A DNA stretch of 64,000 nt from Mycolicibacter longobardus (GTDB taxonomy: Bacteria; Actinomycetota; Actinomycetes; Mycobacteriales; Mycobacteriaceae), in the NCBI RefSeq assembly GCF_002102265.1, contig NZ_LQPG01000014.1:78377-142376 (forward strand), read 5' to 3'. Each line of letters starts with the position of its first letter. The first letter of the stretch is position 1. The notes under the pieces were generated by a model that saw nothing but the letters and a program-made list of their open reading frames with translations, was not told the DNA's origin and ran no database searches. The position numbers were made by a program, and so were the translations under genes. Of this stretch, positions 38,490 to 46,964 are shown one piece after another.

Positions 38490-38495
38490 GCCCCG

Positions 38496-39317
38496 ATGTC
38501 CACGATGAACCGCTTGATATTCAACCCGGTAGCCCATCGCGTGATGACGACGCCGCTCGTCTACCACCTGCTGTTCACCTCGTTCGTGACCAAGCGGTTC
38601 TCGACCCAGACCAAGATGCTCAGCGGTGACGACTGGTTGTTCCTCAACTACGGCTATGAAGAAGACCCGCCGATGGCGATACCGCTGGAGGCCTCCGACG
38701 AGGCCAACCGGTTCTTCATCCAGCAGTACCACCGCACGGCCGCCCAGGCGGACCTGGCCGGCAAGAAGGTGCTCGAGGTCAGCTGCGGCCACGGCGGCGG
38801 CGCGTCGTATGTGGCCCGCACCTTCAAGCCCGCCTCCTACACCGGTCTCGACCTCAACGAGACCGCGATCGAGTTCTGCCGGCAGCGCCACCAGCTGCCC
38901 GGAATGGACTTCGTGCAGGGCGATGCCGAGAACCTGCCTTTCGAGGACGGCTCATTCGACGTGGTGTTCCAAGTGGAGGCATCACACCTCTACCCGCACC
39001 CGGCACGCTTCTTCGACGGCGCGGCACGAGTGCTGGCCCCGGGTGGACACTTCCTCTACACCGATTTCCGCCGCCGCAGCGAGCTGGCCCGGTGGGATGC
39101 CGAGCTGGCCGACACCGGATTGCGGCTGGTGGCGCAAGAGGACATCAGCATGGACGTGCTGCGGGGCAACGAGAAGAACCTGGCCCGCAAACAGGACATG
39201 ATCGCCCACCACGGCGGTCTGGCCCGTTTCGCCAGCGCAGCCACCGACTGGACCTTCAACGGAGCGCTGAAGAACGGCGAGTTCGTCTACCGGCTGTACC
39301 ACTTCACCAAGGACTGA
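38496..39317 (+). CDS. Methyltransferase, second paralogue of the phthiotriol dimycocerosate O-methyltransferase family
   Basis: 273 residues. Strongly similar to the gene at 35245 and to Rv2952: FLNYGYEEDPPMAIPLEASDEANR, motif I VLEVSCGHGGGASYVARTF, PASYTGLDLNETAIEFC, GDAENLPFEDGSFDVVFQVEASH, and the terminal YRLYHFTKD. The SCGHGGG and PLEASDE wording is closer to Rv2952 than that of the first paralogue. Two copies suggest two different hydroxyls are methylated. It lies 61 nt after the SDR but has its own leaderless promoter. Its end converges with the fusion gene. Confidence 0.87.
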   Translation: MSTMNRLIFNPVAHRVMTTPLVYHLLFTSFVTKRFSTQTKMLSGDDWLFLNYGYEEDPPMAIPLEASDEANRFFIQQYHRTAAQADLAGKKVLEVSCGHGGGASYVARTFKPASYTGLDLNETAIEFCRQRHQLPGMDFVQGDAENLPFEDGSFDVVFQVEASHLYPHPARFFDGAARVLAPGGHFLYTDFRRRSELARWDAELADTGLRLVAQEDISMDVLRGNEKNLARKQDMIAHHGGLARFASAATDWTFNGALKNGEFVYRLYHFTKD

Positions 39318-39345
39318 CCAGCGGGCGCGACCAGCGCCGAGAAGC

Positions 39346-41022
39346 CTAGAGGCCGCGGGCGCCGAGCCAGTTGTGGATGCGCTCAGCCACCGCCTCCCAG
39401 CCCGGCTCGAGCATCATGTTGTGCCCCATGCCCGGGAAGAACTCTGCCTCGGTGCCGTAGGCACGAGCGGTGGCGCGCACCTCTTTGCGGGTGTGCGCGC
39501 CGTCCTCCTCAGCACCGAGCACCAGCAGCGGCGTCGTCACCCGCTTCGGGTGCGGCAGATTGAGCATCAGGCAGTCAACGCTGACCCGGGCGCTGTCCTC
39601 CTGAAGGCGCGCGGCGCATTCCAGCACGCTGTCCTCGGGAGTCGCCTCGGAGAAGAACTTCTCCCGGGCCAGTGCGGGCGTGTTGATGTAGGGCAGCGCC
39701 TTGCCGGTGACCGCCATCTTGATCGCGTGCCAGGGGTGGTTACGCAGCCAGCGCAGACTCGACCCGTAGTTGCCCTGCGGGGGAATTGACGCCATCAGGA
39801 CCCCGGCCGGCGCCGGTGAGTCCTCGAGATACTTCTGCACGATCAACCCGCCCATCGAGTGACCGATCACGACCGGTGCCACCGGCAGCTCGTCGGCAAC
39901 CGATCGGATGTCCTCGACGTAATCCTCAACGCTGCAGGTTCGCAACGGCTTGTCGGTGCTACTGGCGCCGTGCCCCCGGAAGCTGACCGCCAGCGCGCGA
40001 TAACCGTGATCGGCGAAGTATCCGAGGAAATTCTCGTCCCAGCACCAGGCAGCATGCCAGGCGCCGTGGACGAACAGCAACGGAACCGGATGGGCCTCGC
40101 TGACGCAGCCCTTGTCGATCACCTCAAGCACGACACTGCTCCCCCTGTCCGGCGACCCGGCCTTCGCTGTTTTCGACGATAACCGGATCTTCTCCCGCCC
40201 GGTATTGCGTGTCGACAGCGGTGCGCGCCGCGCCAGCAACGGTAGCAGCGGACCATGTGGAACGACACAGCTGGCGACCACCAGCAGCCGGTTCGCCCAA
40301 CCCGGCGTCACCCGCCCCTTCCCCGCGGTCAGGCCGTCGACGGCCGCCCGCGCGACCTGGTCCACCGGCTTCCACATGACCGCGGGCAGGGCCCGTTGGC
40401 GTTCCCCCGCAGTGAACCCGGCCGTGATGTCAATCGGGGTGTCCACCGGCCCCGGGCACAACACGGTGGCGGTGACGCCGGTGCCGTGCAATTCGCTGCG
40501 CAAGCTCTCGGTATAGGAGGCCACGAAGGCCTTGGCGGCACCGTAGCTGGCTTGGCCGGGCAGCGGGCTGAAGGCGGCGATCGAAGCCACGTTCAGCACT
40601 GCCCCCCTGCCGCGCGCCACCATGCCCGGTAAGAACCGGGTACACAGATCGACCACCGCGGCCACATCCACTTCGACCAGGTTGAGTTGGCGCTCCGGGT
40701 CCGCCTCCGCAACCAGCGCCACCGCGGTCACGCCGGCGTTGTTCACCAGCACGTCGGCCACCAAGCCCAGTTCGACGATCCGGCCGGGCAGCGCGGCTCG
40801 GTCGGCCGGATCGGCGAGATCCGTGGGCAGAACGTGCATGGGCGCCAGCCTCAACTCGCCCAGCTCGTCGGCCAATGCGTGCAGCCGATCCGCTCTGCGC
40901 GCCACCAGAACCAGCTGGTGGCCGCGTCGGGCGAACTCACGTGCCAGTGCCGCACCGATCCCCGACGACGCGCCGGTGATTATTGTCGCGGCCCTGGTGT
41001 CGCCCGGTGCCGGTACAGCCAC
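39346..41022 (-). CDS. SDR-alpha/beta-hydrolase fusion protein
   Basis: 558 residues from GTG 41022. Residues about 12-265 form an SDR (TGASSGIG at 16-23, NNAG, catalytic S147, Y160, K164). After a linker rich in Arg, Ser and Lys (about 268-296), residues 305-558 form an alpha/beta hydrolase: LLFVHGAWHAAW (oxyanion region), nucleophile S389 in GHSMGG, an acid in GAEEDGAH and His in GMGHNM. The two activities in one chain suggest sequential reduction and ester hydrolysis, or an acyltransferase-like step. A TAGGGT element lies 7 nt before this GTG (leaderless); a TTG at 41046 is an alternative. It is divergent from the PE-PPE gene. Confidence 0.85.
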   Translation of the reverse strand: MAVPAPGDTRAATIITGASSGIGAALAREFARRGHQLVLVARRADRLHALADELGELRLAPMHVLPTDLADPADRAALPGRIVELGLVADVLVNNAGVTAVALVAEADPERQLNLVEVDVAAVVDLCTRFLPGMVARGRGAVLNVASIAAFSPLPGQASYGAAKAFVASYTESLRSELHGTGVTATVLCPGPVDTPIDITAGFTAGERQRALPAVMWKPVDQVARAAVDGLTAGKGRVTPGWANRLLVVASCVVPHGPLLPLLARRAPLSTRNTGREKIRLSSKTAKAGSPDRGSSVVLEVIDKGCVSEAHPVPLLFVHGAWHAAWCWDENFLGYFADHGYRALAVSFRGHGASSTDKPLRTCSVEDYVEDIRSVADELPVAPVVIGHSMGGLIVQKYLEDSPAPAGVLMASIPPQGNYGSSLRWLRNHPWHAIKMAVTGKALPYINTPALAREKFFSEATPEDSVLECAARLQEDSARVSVDCLMLNLPHPKRVTTPLLVLGAEEDGAHTRKEVRATARAYGTEAEFFPGMGHNMMLEPGWEAVAERIHNWLGARGL

Positions 41023-41126
41023 ACTGCTCACCCTATCTTCTGGCAAACCCTCACCTCGGCAGGCGCTGGGACGAGTTCCTGTGTACGCTTACGCGGACAT
41101 GTGTGTGACTTAAATGGGGGAATTTC

Positions 41127-42194
41127 ATGGCACGCTCCAGTTCGCGGTGGATGACGGCAGGCCTGTTGGCGGGGGGATGCGCCGGCCTGATGGGCATGAC
41201 GTCGATGCTCGGTGCGGGGTTCGCCGCCGGTGCGGACACCCTGCTCATCATGGGATCGGCCTTTCAGCCGACGCCCCAGCCTTCATACATCGACCAGGTC
41301 ATGGCCGATTTCCTCGATCCCCAGAACCCTTTTGTCGGGCAGCCGACGTTCCCCGGGTACACCCCGGTTCCCGTGACCACGCCGATGAACGATTACGGGC
41401 CGGGGTTGACGCAGGGGGTGGCCGACCTGCATCAGGCGATCACCTCTCAACTGGCTGACGGCGACAACGTGGTGGTGTGGGGCTACTCGATGAGCGCTGC
41501 GGTGGCCACTCAGGAATTGATCAACCTGCTGGCGCTGCCCGCCGACCAGCAGCCGGACCCGGACCAGTTGAGCTTCGTGCTGTTGGAAAACCTCGGCAAC
41601 CCCGACGGCGGATGGTTCAGCCGGTTCTTCTCGACCTTGCCGGTGACGCCCCCGGACGGCATCTACCACACCGACATTTACACGATCCAGTACAGCGGAG
41701 CGACCGACTTCCCGAAGTATGCGACGAACCTGCTCGCTGTGGCCAACGCCATGGCCGGCTATGTCTCCCTGCACCCCGCGTTGCTGCCCGGGTGGCCGAC
41801 GCCGTTCGACCCGAGTTCGATCCAGGACGCGGTGCAGCTCAATACCTCGGGGGACATCAACACCGACTACTTCCTCATTCCGACGCAGAACCTGCCCCTG
41901 CTCGACGGGATCCGATGGATCCCGCTGTTCGGGCCCGCCATGGCCGACCTGGTTCAGCCCGCGTTGCGGGTGCTCATCGACCTGGGCTACGACCGGACCG
42001 GTCCCGCCGACGTCGTCACACCGGTGTCCTGGGGCGTTCCGACGATCTTCCCGGACGTGGTGGCCCAGAACCTGCAACTCGGTATCGAGCAGGGCTGGAT
42101 AGCCGCCCAGGTCGCGCTGGGAATACTGCCGGAGAGTGAGCTGCCGGACCTGTACCCGTACCTGCCGGACCTGTCGGGCCTGATCGGCGCGTAG
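41127..42194 (+). CDS. Secreted PE-PPE-domain serine hydrolase
   Basis: 355 residues. A signal-peptide-like N-terminus (RWMTAGLLAGGCAGLMGMTSMLGAGFAAGA) replaces the PE or PPE domain. The PE-PPE catalytic domain follows: LLIMGSAFQPTP, QPTFPGYTPVPVTTP, and the nucleophile S121 in VVVWGYSMSAAVA. Family members are cutinase-like esterases or acyltransferases (Chp-type proteins join acyl chains to trehalose or waxes). GGGGGA lies about 5 nt upstream of the ATG. A perfect hairpin terminator follows the stop. It may modify the lipid made by the neighbouring PKS genes, which is an inference. Confidence 0.87.
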   Translation: MARSSSRWMTAGLLAGGCAGLMGMTSMLGAGFAAGADTLLIMGSAFQPTPQPSYIDQVMADFLDPQNPFVGQPTFPGYTPVPVTTPMNDYGPGLTQGVADLHQAITSQLADGDNVVVWGYSMSAAVATQELINLLALPADQQPDPDQLSFVLLENLGNPDGGWFSRFFSTLPVTPPDGIYHTDIYTIQYSGATDFPKYATNLLAVANAMAGYVSLHPALLPGWPTPFDPSSIQDAVQLNTSGDINTDYFLIPTQNLPLLDGIRWIPLFGPAMADLVQPALRVLIDLGYDRTGPADVVTPVSWGVPTIFPDVVAQNLQLGIEQGWIAAQVALGILPESELPDLYPYLPDLSGLIGA

Positions 42195-42205
42195 ATCACA
42201 CCAGG

Positions 42206-42237
42206 GTCACCCCGGCGAGCAGTAAGGCCGGGGTGAC
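42206..42237. terminator. Bidirectional hairpin terminator
   Basis: GTCACCCCGGC (42206-42216) is perfectly complementary to GCCGGGGTGAC (42227-42237), loop 10 nt, placed between the convergent ends of the PE-PPE gene and the minus-strand secreted-protein gene. Confidence 0.7.
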
Positions 42238-42242
42238 TTCTG

Positions 42243-43592
42243 CTATGCCGGGGGGACGTCGAATACGGCGTCCCAGAGTCCCTGGATGTCGAAGGGCCCG
42301 ATGACGCCGATGTTGTCGGCGATTCGGTACAGATAGTCGCCGAGGAATTCCCGGATGTCCTCGGCGCTGGGCAGGAAGCCGGTGGTGTCGACTGCCGGGT
42401 CGTCGGGCAGCGGATTCTTGATGTTGAGCAGCACCGTGCCGAGCCGCCACAGCCAGGCCTCGTGTTCGATGATCTCCGGTGTGGAGACGTTGGCGGTCCC
42501 GTTGTCGTAGGCGGCCACCCATTCGTCGATGACAGGGTTGCCCGGCCACAGGTCGCCGACCAGTTTCGCCAGCAGGTAGTAGCTGGGCGTGTTCCAGTCT
42601 TCCGGCTTCCAGATGTCACCCCCCGGCTCGAGCAGCAGACACGGCCCGGGGCACACCGGGCTACCGGGGATGAACGGGTTGAAGGCCACCAGGAATGAGG
42701 CGAAGAGGGATTGCAGCGCGCGCCCGAAGTCCACCAGATCGGGCAGCTTGAACTTGTCGAAGTCGAACGGCTGCATCAGGCTGTTGAAGAAGTTGATGAA
42801 CGGCGTGTCGAAGTCCATCGCGTAGTAGCTGCCGGCCCACGGCTGCAGCGGGGCGTCCGGGTCGATATCGGGGTAGTCCTCCGGGTTCAACCCCAGTTCC
42901 GCCAGGGTGCGAGTGCCTTCCCAGTAGTACCCGTCGTGAGCAAACCCGACGTTGACCATGCCCGGCCCGTTGGGGTCGAAGTAGTAGGTATTGCCGTTCA
43001 TCATGTCCGAGAACGGGACCTGGAACCAGTTGTTGATCAGCGGGAACTTCTGCAGGCCGGTGATGATCAACAGGCTCCACAGCGTCTGGTCGACCCAGGT
43101 GAAGCCACTGATCGGACTGGTCGGCATCGCTGGCAGGCAGTCCAGGCCCGCGCAGCCCAGATTGATCGGGATCTGAACGTTGGCCAGCATGGACAGCTGC
43201 TGGCCGAGGCCGGGGTAGAAATGGTCACCTTCGTGGCCGGCGCCGGACAACTCCGGGAACGGGAACATCATCTGAAGGATTCCCTCGAAGTGCCCCATGT
43301 CGCCGGGATCCTCACCCCAGACGTTGGTGGGACTGCCGACGAACCACGGGCCGCTGTAGAACAGCGACTTCGCCAGCGTGTCCATCCCGTGGATCTCCCA
43401 AGCCGGAACGTTGACCAGCGCCTGGAACAGGTTCAGCGGAACGTTCCACAACGATTCCTCAGCGGCCAGGCTTGGCGCCAGGTGAGCAACAGAGGTCTCA
43501 GGGAGCGACGGCGCCGGCGGAGCCACGGCGATCAGCCCGGCGGTGGTGACGGCCAGGCCCGCGGTGAAATGGGCGCGCAAGGCCGCAACCAT
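42243..43592 (-). CDS. Secreted protein of unknown function, paralogue A
   Basis: 449 residues. ATG 43592 has a GGAGG motif 8 nt upstream. A signal-peptide-like start (ALRAHFTAGLAVTTAGLIAVAPPAP) precedes an acidic, aromatic, Pro-rich mature region. Blocks shared with the gene at 43792 are NVPLNLFQ, TNVWGEDPGDMGHF, QPWAG ... FFNSLMQP and FNPFIPGSPVCPGPC. Cys pairs (GCAGLDC, CPGPC) suggest disulphides. I recognise no catalytic motif. It lies downstream of its paralogue on the same strand, with a hairpin and about 150 bp between, so it probably has its own promoter. Confidence 0.75.
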   Translation of the reverse strand: MVAALRAHFTAGLAVTTAGLIAVAPPAPSLPETSVAHLAPSLAAEESLWNVPLNLFQALVNVPAWEIHGMDTLAKSLFYSGPWFVGSPTNVWGEDPGDMGHFEGILQMMFPFPELSGAGHEGDHFYPGLGQQLSMLANVQIPINLGCAGLDCLPAMPTSPISGFTWVDQTLWSLLIITGLQKFPLINNWFQVPFSDMMNGNTYYFDPNGPGMVNVGFAHDGYYWEGTRTLAELGLNPEDYPDIDPDAPLQPWAGSYYAMDFDTPFINFFNSLMQPFDFDKFKLPDLVDFGRALQSLFASFLVAFNPFIPGSPVCPGPCLLLEPGGDIWKPEDWNTPSYYLLAKLVGDLWPGNPVIDEWVAAYDNGTANVSTPEIIEHEAWLWRLGTVLLNIKNPLPDDPAVDTTGFLPSAEDIREFLGDYLYRIADNIGVIGPFDIQGLWDAVFDVPPA

Positions 43593-43736
43593 CCCGGTGT
43601 CCTCCAAGCGATGAGAATAAGTGTGACGGAAATGACCTCGCCGTAACTGGTTCACGCAATCTACCAAAGTGTTACCTGAGCGCAAATCGAGTGAGAGCTG
43701 ATGCTCGACGATGCTCCCGGCGCGGCCCCACGAACG

Positions 43737-43775
43737 CACAACAGCCCGACCATGCGGAGGAGTCGGGCTGCTGTG
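43737..43775 (-). terminator. Hairpin terminator of secreted paralogue B
   Basis: CACAACAGCCCGAC (43737-43750) and GTCGGGCTGCTGTG (43762-43775) form a 14-bp stem with one mismatch and an 11-nt loop, 16 nt beyond the stop of the minus-strand gene at 43792. There is no T run. Confidence 0.6.
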
Positions 43776-43791
43776 ACATCGGGCCTGGAAC

Positions 43792-45573
43792 CTAGAAGGT
43801 GAACCAGCTCATGATCTCGTCCCACAACGCGTCGAGTTGCGCGGTGAGCCCACCCGAGGGGTCGAGGGCGAGCAGGAAGTTGTCCCAGAGCAGCAGGGTG
43901 TTGTAGCCGCCGTACTCGCCGACCTGCTGCTCGAACAGCGGCAGGTTCGGGTCGTAGCCCGGCACCATGTACTTACCCGCCGCATCCTGCTCCCACGGAC
44001 CCAGGAAGCCCGGGTCGGTCAGCAGGCCGGCGTTGACGACCAGGTTCGGCAGATACGGGTTGATGTCGGCCAGGGAGTCGAGGATGCCGCGCTGGGTCTC
44101 CTCGTCGAAGGTGAACAGCCCGGTCTGCAGGGCCATAACGGCGGCCAGGACCTGCTCGTCCGTCGCTCCGTTGGCATTGCCGACGTTGGAGAACCCGTAC
44201 GGATTCTCCTGCTCGGTCAGATCGATCCACTGCTGGATCGACGGGTTGGGTGCGCCGATGGACTGGATGGTCTTGACCAGGTCCAGGGTGGTCACGCCGA
44301 ACGGCGGGGCGAAGGGCGGGGTCATGCACAGCCCCGGGCAGAGCGGGCTGCCGGGCACGTACGGGTTGAAGTCGATCACCAATCCCGCGAGCAGGGCCTT
44401 GAACGTCTGGGCGACGTCGGCCGGGTCCAGGATGTGGAAGCCGACCAGCGGATCGTCGCCGTTGATACTCCAGTCGACCGGCTCCATCAGGCTGTTGAAC
44501 CACAGCTCGAACGGCTTGAGGGGGTTGAACGTGAAGTCCAGACCCGCCCACGGCTGCATGTTGATCGGGTTCCCGGCGGCATCCAGGACGGGGTTGCCGT
44601 CGTCGTCGAGGAGGGGAACGGTTCCCGGGTAGCCGAAGCCCGGACCCGGATGGCCGTTGTTGCCGGGCACCGAGTCCAGCGGCGAACCCGGCACTGCCCC
44701 ACCCTCACCGATCCCGCTGACCGGGTTGGCGATGCCTGCCGCGGTGGGGTTGTCGGTCTCGAACGGGCTGGCCGGGAATCGGTATCCGTCGAACAGCTGC
44801 TGCAGCGGCACCTTCAGCCAGTACCGGAACAGGTCCATCTGGTTGTCGTCGTTGGGGAAGTTGGTGAACACATTGAAGAACTGCAGGGTGCGGTCCAGGG
44901 CGGTGATGCCGGTGATCGGCTCGACCGGTGTGATCGGGTAGCACTGGATCGGGTCACACGATGCGCTGACCGGCAACATCGCCGCCGCGAAGATCGCGAT
45001 CTGCTGACCCAGGCCCGCGGTGCCGTTGGCCAGCGCGTCCGGGTCGATCGTGGGCTGGTAGAGGCCGGAAGCCTGCGGCGCGAACGGCAGCAGGTAGTCG
45101 AAGACCGCCATGAAATGCCCCGGGTCGCCCGGGTCCTCGCCCCAGATGTTGGTGGCGCTCGGAGTCCACCAGTTTCCGGTGAAGAAGAAGGAGTCGTTCA
45201 GGACATTGGTGGCCTGTACCACGTTGTAGGGAACGTTGAAGAAGTCTTGGATCAGGTTGAACGGGATGTTGAGGAACGATGCCTCAGCCGCCAGCTGAAT
45301 CGCCCGCTCGGCCGCCGTCAGCTCCGGGACCCACGGGGCGACCGGAGCGACCGGGGCGACCGCCACGGCACTGGCAGCCGCGAATACCGCGCCGGCCGTC
45401 GCGTACCGACGCTCGGGCGCCGGACGATGCGCACCGGCACTGACGCGCTGACGTTGAGGCGCCGCGCGACGCGCCGCGCGATGCGCACCGCCAGCCGCGG
45501 TCCGGCGTTGAGGCACCGCCCCAAGCGCAGCGACTGTCACGAACTGACGCTCTCGCGTCACACCATGCTTCAC
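43792..45573 (-). CDS. Secreted protein of unknown function, paralogue B
   Basis: 593 residues from GTG 45573 (AAGGGGG just upstream). An Arg/Gln-rich N-terminal stretch of about 50 residues precedes a hydrophobic segment (TAGAVFAAASAVAVAPVAPVAP), which together may be a long signal peptide. Blocks shared with the gene at 42243: NIPFNLIQ, TNIWGEDPGDPGHF, QPWAG ... WFNSLMEP, FNPYVPGSPLCPGLC. It has a Gly/Pro/Asp-rich insertion (GEGGAVPGSPLDSVPGNNGHPGP and on) that the other lacks. Function unknown. Confidence 0.75.
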   Translation of the reverse strand: MKHGVTRERQFVTVAALGAVPQRRTAAGGAHRAARRAAPQRQRVSAGAHRPAPERRYATAGAVFAAASAVAVAPVAPVAPWVPELTAAERAIQLAAEASFLNIPFNLIQDFFNVPYNVVQATNVLNDSFFFTGNWWTPSATNIWGEDPGDPGHFMAVFDYLLPFAPQASGLYQPTIDPDALANGTAGLGQQIAIFAAAMLPVSASCDPIQCYPITPVEPITGITALDRTLQFFNVFTNFPNDDNQMDLFRYWLKVPLQQLFDGYRFPASPFETDNPTAAGIANPVSGIGEGGAVPGSPLDSVPGNNGHPGPGFGYPGTVPLLDDDGNPVLDAAGNPINMQPWAGLDFTFNPLKPFELWFNSLMEPVDWSINGDDPLVGFHILDPADVAQTFKALLAGLVIDFNPYVPGSPLCPGLCMTPPFAPPFGVTTLDLVKTIQSIGAPNPSIQQWIDLTEQENPYGFSNVGNANGATDEQVLAAVMALQTGLFTFDEETQRGILDSLADINPYLPNLVVNAGLLTDPGFLGPWEQDAAGKYMVPGYDPNLPLFEQQVGEYGGYNTLLLWDNFLLALDPSGGLTAQLDALWDEIMSWFTF

Positions 45574-45722
45574 ACGTCCCCCTTGGTCCCCACCCTCGCC
45601 GGGACAGCATATCGGTGTCACGGCTGGGTGTCTAAGCGAGCACAGGATAATTTACACGGGCCGCGGAATAAGGTCCGCTAAGTGGCACGTAATGCTGATC
45701 ATCGTTGATCTGAGGCCCGATA

Positions 45723-46454
45723 TCAGCGATCCAGCCACTCCCGATTGCCGTAGCCATCGAGATGGGTGACCTCGCCGACCGGCCTGCGGGTGGTCGGACC
45801 GTACCGTCCGCGGGGCCAACCCAGCGGCACGATGCAGCACGGGGTGACCGCATGCGGCAGGCCCAGAATGCGCCGCGCGGCACGCTGACTCCACAGCGGC
45901 AGGGTGATCAGCGAGGCGCCCAGGCCCATGGCGCGCGCCGCCAGCAGCAGATTCTGCACGCTGGGATAGATCGACCCCCAGTAGGCGGATTCGGCGATGT
46001 GCGGCATCCGCACCACCGGTAGCCGGCCCTCCCGGGCGCCCAGGCGCAGGCAGGCCACCACCAGTACCGGGATCTCGGCGAAGTGGTCGATCTGCCACTC
46101 CATCGCCCGCGCGATGCCGGCTATCGATTCGTCGGTTTTGATCTTGCGGCGCAATACCAGCCCGCGCTGGATTTTCCACGCCTGCCGGTAACGCTTGGCC
46201 AATTCCTCTTTGACGCGGCGATCCCGGACAACGATGAATTCCCAGTTCTGCCCGTCGTTGCCGGTCGGGGCCCGCAATGCCAGTTCGATGCACTTCAGCA
46301 CGACCGCGTCGTCGACCGGGTCGGAGTAGACCCGCCGTACCGCGCGCTGGGTCATCATGGCCTCGCCCAGCGCCATGTCCAGCCCGGCCAGCGCCTCGGC
46401 GGTGGCGGGCACATGGGTGGGAGTGAACGCTCCGGTGAACTCGGCGTCAGGCAT
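45723..46454 (-). CDS. Nitroreductase family protein (FMN-dependent)
   Basis: 243 residues. The family core is TQRAVRRVYSDPVDDAVVLKCIELALRAPTGNDGQNWEFIVVRD, followed by WGSIYPSVQNLLLAARAMGLGASLITLPL and a final GRYGPTTRRPVGEVTHLDGYG. These enzymes bind FMN and use NAD(P)H to reduce nitro, quinone or enone groups. The ATG at 46454 overlaps the upstream DUF2505 gene by 8 nt, so translation is coupled. A longer frame to 46538 was rejected. It is the last gene of a three-gene minus-strand operon with a flavodoxin-like protein. Confidence 0.87.
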   Translation of the reverse strand: MPDAEFTGAFTPTHVPATAEALAGLDMALGEAMMTQRAVRRVYSDPVDDAVVLKCIELALRAPTGNDGQNWEFIVVRDRRVKEELAKRYRQAWKIQRGLVLRRKIKTDESIAGIARAMEWQIDHFAEIPVLVVACLRLGAREGRLPVVRMPHIAESAYWGSIYPSVQNLLLAARAMGLGASLITLPLWSQRAARRILGLPHAVTPCCIVPLGWPRGRYGPTTRRPVGEVTHLDGYGNREWLDR

Positions 46455-46950
46455 TCTCGCCCAGCCAGGTCGTGGTGAACCGTTGAATCTCCGGAATGCC
46501 CTCGGCGAACTCGCGGGCCAGGAAGCTCTCGATCGCACCGCCCACCAGCGGAACCTTGAACCGGATGGTGCCGGTCAGTGCCAACCGCGAGCCCGCACCG
46601 GCGGGTTCGAGCACCGCGATGCCGCTGCCCGAACCCGGGGCTCCGGTCACCGCCACGTTGATGTCGCCGTCGACCCGGCCGTCGCCGGCCGGCGTCCACA
46701 CCTCGGTGGTGACGATGTTGAGGTCACCGCGGTACACCTTGGCCAACATGCCGGGCAGCGCGCCGTGGCGCAGATCCTCGGTGACCACGACCCGCACCCG
46801 GCCGCCCGAATCGACCTCCAGGGCATCGAGGGTCTTGGCGCCCCCGAATGCCTCGAGCCGGGCCTGCCAATAGGAGCGGTCGCCGAAGGCGCCGTGTACC
46901 TGCTCGACGGTCGCGGGTGAGGAGAACGTCACCTCGAAGGAACGGGGCAT
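46447..46950 (-). CDS. DUF2505 family protein (SRPBCC-like lipid-binding fold)
   Basis: 167 residues: PRSFEVTFSSPATVEQVHGAFGDRSYWQARLEAFG at the N-terminus, a beta-rich middle (VRVVVTEDLRHGALPGML, TEVWTPAGDGRVDGDINVAV), and a C-terminal helix (GGAIESFLAREFAEGIPEIQRFTTTWL). This matches the DUF2505 pattern of actinobacteria, related to START/SRPBCC proteins that hold hydrophobic ligands. Overlaps the nitroreductase by 8 nt and follows the flavodoxin-like gene after 14 nt. Confidence 0.85.
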   Translation of the reverse strand: MPRSFEVTFSSPATVEQVHGAFGDRSYWQARLEAFGGAKTLDALEVDSGGRVRVVVTEDLRHGALPGMLAKVYRGDLNIVTTEVWTPAGDGRVDGDINVAVTGAPGSGSGIAVLEPAGAGSRLALTGTIRFKVPLVGGAIESFLAREFAEGIPEIQRFTTTWLGENA

Positions 46951-46964
46951 GTCCTACTCACCTC

